Below are positions 6,324 to 12,940 of a stretch of DNA of 64,000 bases, piece by piece (the first letter of the stretch is position 1; each line of letters begins with the position of its first letter). Both the position numbers and the translations under genes were made by a program. The stretch lies in the IMG/VR virus record IMGVR_UViG_3300023199_000127, positions 1-64,000 of that record; one strand, written 5' to 3'. The stretch is from a virus. The notes below the pieces were generated by a model. It was not told the origin of the DNA. It was given only the letters and a program-made list of their open reading frames with translations, and searched no databases.

Positions 6324-6554
6324 GTGTGCAAATTCTGCACACATGAGGTACTCTATTGGCGGATGGACCATCGCCATAGCAAGACCTCTATCACGACCTG
6401 CTCGGCATGTCGACACTTTCGCCCGACGGGAGACGGGAGGGGTCTGTGTGTAGCCTTTGTGAAGGCCGTGAGCGAAAACGAAGCGAAGTGCTCGGGCAGA
6501 TTCGAGCCCAAGGGCTCGAAGCGGTCCTCGAAACTGTTCGCCCGACAGGGGTAG
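6324..6554 (+). CDS. Small zinc-binding-type protein, about 76 aa
   Basis: Cysteine pairs CKFC near the N-terminus and CSACRHF in the middle are followed by GLC and KC about 10 and 25 residues later (RPTGDGRGLC; NEAKCSGRF). This C-x2-C-H-F...G-x-C spacing is common in small phage metal-binding proteins. The start is uncertain: GTG 6324 keeps the first Cys pair, TTG 6309 is inside the terminator tail, and ATG 6363 loses it. No clear Shine-Dalgarno is present, and the start region coincides with an inverted repeat. The partner is unknown. Confidence 0.6.
   Translation: MCKFCTHEVLYWRMDHRHSKTSITTCSACRHFRPTGDGRGLCVAFVKAVSENEAKCSGRFEPKGSKRSSKLFARQG
6325..6341. promoter_or_regulatory. Inverted repeat TGTGCA-n5-TGCACA, operator-like
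   Basis: A perfect 6-bp inverted repeat with a 5-nt spacer (AATTC) just downstream of the terminator and at the start of the small Cys-rich gene. The geometry fits a dimeric repressor site or a small RNA hairpin at the start codon. Confidence 0.4.
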
Positions 6555-6724
6555 CTCCAGCTGCCTTTGAGCTCTGGGACTGGTACTGTAGAAAGTTCGG
6601 TCCTAAATGCCGCATTGGAAGACGAGCTGCAGATGCTATCCTTAGGAAGGTGATCTATGGCAATGGACCCGAATCAGAAAAAGCCCGCCTCGCCCTTCGG
6701 CAGTCGGGTAGCACAGCGCAATGA
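6488..6724 (+). CDS. Possible overlapping small gene, about 78 aa
   Basis: An open frame continues from 6407 to 6724, overlapping the Cys-rich gene (to 6554) and the first 68 nt of the gene at 6657. The part after 6540 reads like protein (AFELWDWYCRKFGPKCRI, then GRRAADAILRKV). GTG 6488 is a possible start; ATG 6407 is the longest. No good ribosome site was found, and the gap 6555-6656 would otherwise be empty. Either a real overlapping gene or an accidental open frame. Confidence 0.35.
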   Translation: MLGQIRAQGLEAVLETVRPTGVAPAAFELWDWYCRKFGPKCRIGRRAADAILRKVIYGNGPESEKARLALRQSGSTAQ

Positions 6725-7547
6725 GAACTCCGATCCGATCGCAGACGAAGCTCCGCGACAGGACCCGGATCCTGTAGAGGTTTCCAAGGAGGAGGCACAG
6801 GAGCACGCCCTCGCTATCAAGAAGGAGTTCTCCATAGAGGTTCTGGAGGAGCCTAAGCCGGGCCCCAAGATCGCTGACTACCTGTCCAAAGCAACTATGG
6901 ATCAGCTCAGTCATGAGCAGATCAAGGCCATGAACACCAATGTTGGTGGCACCAACAACTGGGCTGAACCGGTCATGGTATGTCGTGACCATCTTTGCCC
7001 CTACCAGGACAAGTGTCCGTTGTTCAAGGCGAAGGTGCCTCGCCCGATTGGGCATGACTGCCCAGTCGAGCTCACCATGATCAGATACCTTAAGCTCAAT
7101 CTGATGAACAACCTGCCGCCTGAAGACCGCGGTGACCCGTTCATTGAACTGCAGATTGACAGCTTGGTCGTGTCTATCCTCGCCCAGTCTCGTGCTCGTA
7201 CCAAGTGGGCTATCGACGCCGGCGACATCGAGCAGGATGATGTGAAGGGTGTGGATCAGAAGGGTAATCAGATCGTGGGTAAGGTGCTGCATCGTGCACT
7301 ACACATCATGAAGGACTTCTCCAAACAAGAGAAGGAGCTCATGGCCAAGCTGCTTGCCACGCCCCAGGATCGTGCCAAGGTCGATCGTGAAGGTCTGCAT
7401 GACCGCTCCAAGCGGGCTGCAGAGCTTGGCGATCGTATTGCAGCCAAGATCGCTGAGAAGAAAAAGAAGATGCGTACCGGTGAGGTGTATATCATCGAGC
7501 GCACCGAGATTCAGGACGCGGAGTACAAAGTCCAGGACGAGGAGTAG
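6657..7547 (+). CDS. Cys-cluster protein of unknown function, 296 aa
   Basis: Starts at ATG 6657 with AGGAAGG upstream (ATG 6663 is also possible). The first 60 residues are acidic, Pro/Glu-rich and probably disordered. Residues about 108-140 hold four Cys in a compact pattern (CRDHLCPYQDKCPL ... GHDCPVE), suited to a zinc or iron-sulfur site. The last 80 residues are a charged helix with a Lys run (AAKIAEKKKKMRTGE). I do not recognise the family with certainty. It lies 3 nt upstream of the double-nuclease gene, so the two products may work together. Confidence 0.65.
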   Translation: MAMDPNQKKPASPFGSRVAQRNENSDPIADEAPRQDPDPVEVSKEEAQEHALAIKKEFSIEVLEEPKPGPKIADYLSKATMDQLSHEQIKAMNTNVGGTNNWAEPVMVCRDHLCPYQDKCPLFKAKVPRPIGHDCPVELTMIRYLKLNLMNNLPPEDRGDPFIELQIDSLVVSILAQSRARTKWAIDAGDIEQDDVKGVDQKGNQIVGKVLHRALHIMKDFSKQEKELMAKLLATPQDRAKVDREGLHDRSKRAAELGDRIAAKIAEKKKKMRTGEVYIIERTEIQDAEYKVQDEE

Positions 7548-7550
7548 TCC

Positions 7551-10268
7551 ATGAAGGGCAACTTCTACAAGGCCCTGTTCGGCACCCTGGACAAGCCTGT
7601 CGGGCTCAAGAAAGACGGCAGCGCTCTCTACCAGATCATTCACGGCATCAGGCGCCCCAATCGCTGGGCGCCTGGTGCCTTCGAGGCCATGAAGCCTGAT
7701 CATCCTGGCTTCCCTGGTGGTCGTGCCCAGGAGTACTTCCTGGACCTTGAAACGCAGGGTTTGCGTACGTCTCGTTGGGACCGGTGGCTGGGCGTCCCTG
7801 CACGACGCGATATCGACGCTCTGGAGCTCTCTCAGGTGTCTTTCGCCCGGAAGACCACTAAGGGGCTTGAATTCATCCTGGGCGATGCAGAGGGCCAGCA
7901 GAAGGCCTTCACGGACATCATCAACCCCGAGCTACTGCAGCAGCACAAGATCGGCTCGGTTGATGACCTCGCCGGCAAGCACGCCAGTCCATTTCTCAAT
8001 GCTCTTTCCCAGCAGAATGTGAAGGGGTACTGGGACTCGGCTATCCACGTCGAAGGGAATACTCTGCGTGGTGTGCTCGAGAGGCATGTGCAGCATGTGG
8101 TGCAGGGCGGTGAGACCCAGAAGTCCATCGGCTATGTCGACCAGATGCTCAGCACTATGCTGAAGGACATCGACTCTGGTGAGAATGTGCATCTATCTGG
8201 TTGGAACGTGGGATTTGACTGGGGTCGTATTCGTGAGGTTGCGCAGGGCGATGAGAGGGTGATGCGCAAGGTGCGCCGTCTCATGACTGCTCAAGCCCAG
8301 GGCACGTTCAAGATTCAGGATAAGTCTCGACATTTCAAGTCCATGGTCTGGGACGCTATGGTCGCAGATCCCTCGGTTGTTCCCTCATTCACCGACTATG
8401 CCAAACTCGAGCAAGTTGTGAAGAAGGGTGGGGACCCGAAGCACGCACTTGTGGAACACAGTGCGATGCGGGACTTTATGGACGTGATGTCCGAATCAGA
8501 TGATGCCATGCGGCAAAGCCGACTGCACAGTCGGTTTACGGACGCGCTAGAGGCAGGGGCTGATCCTCACCTTGCCCAGGAGCTCACAGAACGTCTATCC
8601 GGTGTGCGTACGTATGCAGACTGGGAAGAGGCAGCCCATGGTCTAAAGCAGACTGACGACCACACCAGGGCTCTCAGGAACCTGTTTGAGAGGGGATTCA
8701 AGCCTCATGGTGGCAAGATGTCCACCAGGCATATGTCGCTCCTCGGCGCCGCCGGCCGCGGCGACGGGGTGCTAGACACGGGCTTCTCGTTCGTTCTCGG
8801 CTGGAAACAGGAGAACGTGGCAGAGGCCCTAGTAGATGTTCTCCCGGAGACTCAAGCGAATGAGCTTCGCGAGCTCATGAAGCGTGGTGTGCACGACTCT
8901 GATATCGATGTCCTTCTATCCGAGCAGGTTGGTCGTCATCTCGAAGATATCGCTGCAGCTGGGCCGAACGATACACGGTTCAAGGCCCTGATCGGGAACA
9001 CTATCCAGAATACGGATGCAATGGCCTCGGATGTCTCTGCCCGCATGCAGCTGATGCTGCAGCTGAAGAGAGAGGTGGCCAATGCACAGGCAAACCAGTC
9101 CATGGATGCTGCTCGTGCCATCAACAAGGTTGATGACATGAAGGGCAATAAGGGTATCTGGTTGGCCGGTATGATGGCGGCTTCCGGCTTGTACATGTTG
9201 CAGTCCTGGAATCAGAGTCCCGAAGAGATCGAGGTGCGTACACCCCGAGCGGTGCGGCAGCCTACGAGCTACTGGGATCAGATCAGTGGTATTGATCCCT
9301 CTCAGCTACATAAGGCTAATGTCTCCGATTTCGGATCTGGCCGTGACGTTTTCACTCAACTCCTTGGAGGTAGCTACTCCCCTAATATTGACTGGGTGCC
9401 TGCCTCCGCATTGGGCATGCGGGGCAAGCAGCTGGATAGTGCTTTGGGAGAGTACGAATCTGGTCACTACCAAAATACAGCTGGTCCTGGTACCCCCTCT
9501 AGGTTCCAGGAAACGGTCATGCTTGGTAACTACTACCACAGCGTGGCTACGCACATGTTCGGAGATGCTATTGAAAGTATCGAGTATCCTGTGCGAGATC
9601 CTTACCTGAAGGTGTCTGGCCGTGTTGATGCTGTTCTCAAGTCTGGTATTCCTCTGGAAATCAAGACTGTGGAGACCGCCGAGGATGTAATGCAGATGCG
9701 TGAGGGAAAGCCCACACACGTGTCACAGGCTAACTTCTACGCATATGCTCTCAATCAGCCGTACGCCTACCTGGGTTACTTTGCACGTGACAATCCCCAG
9801 GTTTTCCGATTCTTCCGAGTACCGGTCGATCACAATCGTTTGATGCAGGACTATGCCGCTTCCCAGACATCTCTTGGCGAACTGCGGGATAAGGGGATGA
9901 CCTCCAAGGTACGTAAGGACTTCCAGTCTATCCCTGACCGTATCTACCACGATTTCATGCCCTTTAGTGAAGAGGGTGTCCACTACGTAGACCACGATCA
10001 TATGGTCATGCCTGGCGTGGCACCTGGGGCCTTGAACCCCATCCCCGCCATGGACAGGCCCGGTGATTTTGCCCATCTGCTGCGTCAGAGGTTCCAGAAC
10101 ATGGGCTATGGTGGGTTTGTCCAAAATGCTGGTAGAATGAATAAGAGCAAGATTGCGGACAAGTTCCGCCGTTCTGCGGATGCGAATCCTGCTATGAGAC
10201 CGTTTGTTCGTACTACTACCCGTCGTACCGGGGTGCACGCATCTCGGGTGGAGGCCTGCGCATGCTAG
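7551..10268 (+). CDS. Two-nuclease fusion: DEDDh exonuclease plus PD-(D/E)XK nuclease, 905 aa
   Basis: N-terminal part: Exo I motif FLDLETQGL (D65, E67), Exo II WNVGFDWG (D223) and Exo III HSAMRD (H303, D308), the DEDDh set of DnaQ-like 3'-5' exonucleases. A helical linker follows, with a hydrophobic segment at about 536-551 (GIWLAGMMAASGLYML). The C-terminal part has GRVDAVL (D693), LEIKTV (E703, K705) and SQANFYAYAL about 20 residues on, the order seen in RecB/Cas4-like PD-(D/E)XK nucleases, plus an upstream GNYYHSVATHMFG. The last 100 residues are basic. The membrane-like helix and the neighbours (head genes; Gly/Ala-rich proteins) make a virion-borne or packaging-linked nuclease possible. 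Confidence 0.7.
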   Translation: MKGNFYKALFGTLDKPVGLKKDGSALYQIIHGIRRPNRWAPGAFEAMKPDHPGFPGGRAQEYFLDLETQGLRTSRWDRWLGVPARRDIDALELSQVSFARKTTKGLEFILGDAEGQQKAFTDIINPELLQQHKIGSVDDLAGKHASPFLNALSQQNVKGYWDSAIHVEGNTLRGVLERHVQHVVQGGETQKSIGYVDQMLSTMLKDIDSGENVHLSGWNVGFDWGRIREVAQGDERVMRKVRRLMTAQAQGTFKIQDKSRHFKSMVWDAMVADPSVVPSFTDYAKLEQVVKKGGDPKHALVEHSAMRDFMDVMSESDDAMRQSRLHSRFTDALEAGADPHLAQELTERLSGVRTYADWEEAAHGLKQTDDHTRALRNLFERGFKPHGGKMSTRHMSLLGAAGRGDGVLDTGFSFVLGWKQENVAEALVDVLPETQANELRELMKRGVHDSDIDVLLSEQVGRHLEDIAAAGPNDTRFKALIGNTIQNTDAMASDVSARMQLMLQLKREVANAQANQSMDAARAINKVDDMKGNKGIWLAGMMAASGLYMLQSWNQSPEEIEVRTPRAVRQPTSYWDQISGIDPSQLHKANVSDFGSGRDVFTQLLGGSYSPNIDWVPASALGMRGKQLDSALGEYESGHYQNTAGPGTPSRFQETVMLGNYYHSVATHMFGDAIESIEYPVRDPYLKVSGRVDAVLKSGIPLEIKTVETAEDVMQMREGKPTHVSQANFYAYALNQPYAYLGYFARDNPQVFRFFRVPVDHNRLMQDYAASQTSLGELRDKGMTSKVRKDFQSIPDRIYHDFMPFSEEGVHYVDHDHMVMPGVAPGALNPIPAMDRPGDFAHLLRQRFQNMGYGGFVQNAGRMNKSKIADKFRRSADANPAMRPFVRTTTRRTGVHASRVEACAC

Positions 10269-10834
10269 GCAAGCTTTCTGGTTTCACCTCATACTTTGGC
10301 CGTCAGGGTCTGGGCAAGACCCTTTTGCGTGGTGCTGCATCCATGAACCCCATTGATATCGCTCGAGGTGTCGGCGCAAGAGGCGCTGGCAACCGAGAGA
10401 CATCGATGGGTACCCACTTCATGAAGCAGGTAGGCGCTACTATGCGCGGCGCCGGTACCACGTGGAAATCTGCTCGTCAGAAGGGCATGGGATTCACGGA
10501 TATGGCCAAGCACTACTGGAAGGGTCACAACCTCTCCGATGTGGCTGCTGACTTGGGCGTGGAAGGCATGCGCCGTACTCCCAAGGGTGATATCCGACGG
10601 AACATGTTTGTCAGGCGCACTGTGCTTGGCGCCATGGGCGCCAGCACAGCTGCCAGCTACATGATGGGTAGTGACAACGCTGTATCCAACACGGTTGGTT
10701 TTGCCCAGCAGGGATTGGTTCATGCTGGGGTGAGTGCAGGGCTTGGTGCGTACAAGCCCGGTCTTGGTGCCGCCTACGCCGGGTGGGCCGGACTCAACAT
10801 GATGCGTCGTGGCGATAACTTTGGACCTTTCTAA
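10262..10834 (+). CDS. Gly/Ala-rich basic protein, 190 aa
   Basis: Overlaps the nuclease gene by 7 nt and the next gene by TAATG. Rich in Gly, Ala, Met and Arg, with alternating amphipathic and hydrophobic stretches (TVLGAMGASTAASYMMG; AGLNMMRRG). There is no signal peptide and no enzyme motif. It shares composition and style with the next two genes and with parts of the nuclease at 7551. Together they may be internal head or ejected membrane-active proteins; this is an inference from composition. Confidence 0.55.
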   Translation: MLGKLSGFTSYFGRQGLGKTLLRGAASMNPIDIARGVGARGAGNRETSMGTHFMKQVGATMRGAGTTWKSARQKGMGFTDMAKHYWKGHNLSDVAADLGVEGMRRTPKGDIRRNMFVRRTVLGAMGASTAASYMMGSDNAVSNTVGFAQQGLVHAGVSAGLGAYKPGLGAAYAGWAGLNMMRRGDNFGPF

Positions 10835-11679
10835 TGCTTGGTAAGTTGCTTGGTAGTATCTCGCGCCAGAGAGGCGTGCAACGTGATCTAGCCAATATGG
10901 CTGCTTCGGGAAATCGTGGCCGTATTGGTCGCTTCCTTATGGGTAGTAAGGAGATTGCTAAGGGCACCTCTAAGTTTGTGCCTGGTGCTACTCGAGATAT
11001 CGGCAAGTCTGTTGGATGGTATGCCGGTGCTGGAGCTCTAGAGGAACTTGGTGAGCGCACTGAGAACGACAAGGTAGCCGGCCTGACTGGTGTGGCCTCA
11101 TGGTACATGCGCACACGCGGATTCCGTTCTGCACTGCGAGCCCCTCTGCAGGGTGTTAGAGCAGCCTCCAGTGGGCGCATTCGTGGTGCCAGTGACTGGA
11201 TGATCAAGAAGTACAACCAGGTAGCTTATTGGCCTGACCGAGCTATTGCTGGCGTGGCAAAGCGTACCCCTGGTGGTGCAAAGAACTTCATGCTTGGCTC
11301 CAGGACCAATCGTGTACCTGGCCCCTTCCGGCCGATCTACGGTGCCGCAGAGGTCATGAGCTCCGTGGTGGGTGGCTCAATGGACCGTTTGCGCTACGGT
11401 CTCCGTACTCCGACAAATCGAGGAGTGATGGGTCGGCTCATGCGCGCTAAGCATCCCTACTGGGGTGCTGTGGGTATGGGGGCTGCACTGGGTGCTACGC
11501 GCAGCGTTCAGCAGCGCGAGCACCTTTCTGGGACTAATAAGTGGTATGCAGCTCCCAAGGGTGGAATCAATCCTAGTAATTACAGATCCATCACGTTTGA
11601 AAACTCGCGTGGATATCGTCGCACCACAATGGGTAGCGACCGTATGTCCCAGCGCATGGCCAGTGGGGGGATGCGCTAA
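10834..11679 (+). CDS. Gly/Ala-rich basic protein, 281 aa
   Basis: Starts in a TAATG overlap and ends in another. The start MLGKLLGSISRQRGV resembles that of the previous protein (MLGKLSGFTSYFGRQG), so the two may be paralogues with a shared N-terminal amphipathic segment. The composition is strongly basic, with Gly/Ala-rich hydrophobic pieces (GAVGMGAALGATRSVQ). The function is unknown; see the gene at 10262 for the shared hypothesis. Confidence 0.55.
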   Translation: MLGKLLGSISRQRGVQRDLANMAASGNRGRIGRFLMGSKEIAKGTSKFVPGATRDIGKSVGWYAGAGALEELGERTENDKVAGLTGVASWYMRTRGFRSALRAPLQGVRAASSGRIRGASDWMIKKYNQVAYWPDRAIAGVAKRTPGGAKNFMLGSRTNRVPGPFRPIYGAAEVMSSVVGGSMDRLRYGLRTPTNRGVMGRLMRAKHPYWGAVGMGAALGATRSVQQREHLSGTNKWYAAPKGGINPSNYRSITFENSRGYRRTTMGSDRMSQRMASGGMR

Positions 11680-12401
11680 TGCACGGTCCCTATCAGGGTC
11701 TCACCATAGACGATGGTGGTGCAGCCAATCAGGAGATGCATTTCCTGGATGACTTCGGTCTGGGCTGGGCTGGTATCCCGCTGTATATGGCCACAGAGAT
11801 GATGGTTGGTCGCATGACTGGCGGTAAGGGGATGGCCAAGATCCTCCGGAAGAGCCAGAAGGCTGCCTACCGTTCTCTCACTGGAGTGACAGGCTTTGGG
11901 CTCAAGGAGCCCGGTGCAGGATCTGTGCATAGGTTTAATGTCCATGCTAGTGCTGCACAGAGGAGTGGACAACTCCCCCAAGAAGCACGTCGCTATATGC
12001 GCCTTAAGAAGGACCTAAAGGGCTCAAGACTCTTGCGTGGTAAGGGTAATGTTGCCGAAGCTTTGATGCAGAAGGGTGGGTCATTGCGCAACATGTCCCA
12101 AAGCTATGGACGTGGTGCAGCAGCCAAGATCTATGGTGCAGCTACAGCTGGCCGACTGGTGAGAGGTGCCGCTGTAATTCCCTTGATGCATGCCTTTGTC
12201 GGCATGGGTAGGTCTATGGCAGAGTCCATTATGGATTGGGAACCTCAGCAAGCTGATGATCCCCGTGTGCAGTTCGGTGGCTACTACGCTGATACGCGTA
12301 CGGCGATGACACAGAGGCAGGCGTCTATCCAGGCTATTCACAACTCTGGAATTGCAGCAAGGAGTGCGCTTGCCAACGAGGCTGCTCACATCCATAGCTA
12401 A
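11679..12401 (+). CDS. Gly/Ala-rich protein with hydrophobic segments, 240 aa
   Basis: The third member of the overlapping set. Two hydrophobic stretches are visible (GLGWAGIPLYMATEMMVG, about 28-45; AAVIPLMHAFVGMGRSMA, about 163-180) between basic, Gly-rich regions. No catalytic motif was seen. Its stop overlaps the start of the Hint-like gene by TAATG, so it belongs to the same transcript as the terminase. Confidence 0.55.
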   Translation: MHGPYQGLTIDDGGAANQEMHFLDDFGLGWAGIPLYMATEMMVGRMTGGKGMAKILRKSQKAAYRSLTGVTGFGLKEPGAGSVHRFNVHASAAQRSGQLPQEARRYMRLKKDLKGSRLLRGKGNVAEALMQKGGSLRNMSQSYGRGAAAKIYGAATAGRLVRGAAVIPLMHAFVGMGRSMAESIMDWEPQQADDPRVQFGGYYADTRTAMTQRQASIQAIHNSGIAARSALANEAAHIHS

Positions 12402-12940
12402 TGCCCCAGCTACACCCTAATACCATGGTGTACGACGGAGTGAGAGCTTGTCGTGCACGCGAGCTTGGTTCCCCCTATGACTCTTTCCATGCTGTGAAGG
12501 TCGAGACTCATTGGCTGCCGGAAATACGATGCGACGGACGTACGTCATTTACGACGTATGATGGCCAGGTAGCAGCAGAGGATCTAGTGCCGGGGCACTG
12601 GCTGAAGATGCCCCGGCACCAGTTTGATGGCCATACACCCCTGGTGGCTCCTGAGCATCGTGGCACTGTAGATACACATGAGGCTTTCTATACCTTGATG
12701 CGCATGTTCAGTGAGGGGCCGGCTAAGCTTCTGGACATGGATGACTCAGAAATACCTGAGTGGCGAACTAGCAAATGGCTCCCTCTTCCGGTAGATGAGA
12801 GCATGGTGAGATATCACACTGCAATGGTCCGCTGGGACGAAAACGCTTGGTGGTTCCGTGTTTATGCGGTACAAAATAGTGTGGAGCCCCTGGTGTCCGT
12901 GGGTGATTCATACACGATGGCATACGGGATTTTGCTATGA
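12401..12940 (+). CDS. Stand-alone intein-like (Hint-fold) protein, probably inactive, 179 aa
   Basis: The ends resemble intein splicing blocks. NTMVYDGVRACRARELG (about 7-23) resembles block A but lacks the catalytic Cys/Ser at position 1. DGQVAAEDLVPGHWLKMPR (about 54-72) matches the strand after block B (compare ASEVVPGDWVGLTLPR in the terminase intein). WFRVYAVQN...DSYTMAYGILL (C-terminus) matches block F but stops just before the expected His-Asn. The block B TxxH is also absent. No endonuclease is present. It overlaps its neighbours at both ends (TAATG; ATGA with the terminase), so it looks maintained rather than decaying. The relation to inteins is inferred by eye. Confidence 0.5.
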   Translation: MPQLHPNTMVYDGVRACRARELGSPYDSFHAVKVETHWLPEIRCDGRTSFTTYDGQVAAEDLVPGHWLKMPRHQFDGHTPLVAPEHRGTVDTHEAFYTLMRMFSEGPAKLLDMDDSEIPEWRTSKWLPLPVDESMVRYHTAMVRWDENAWWFRVYAVQNSVEPLVSVGDSYTMAYGILL

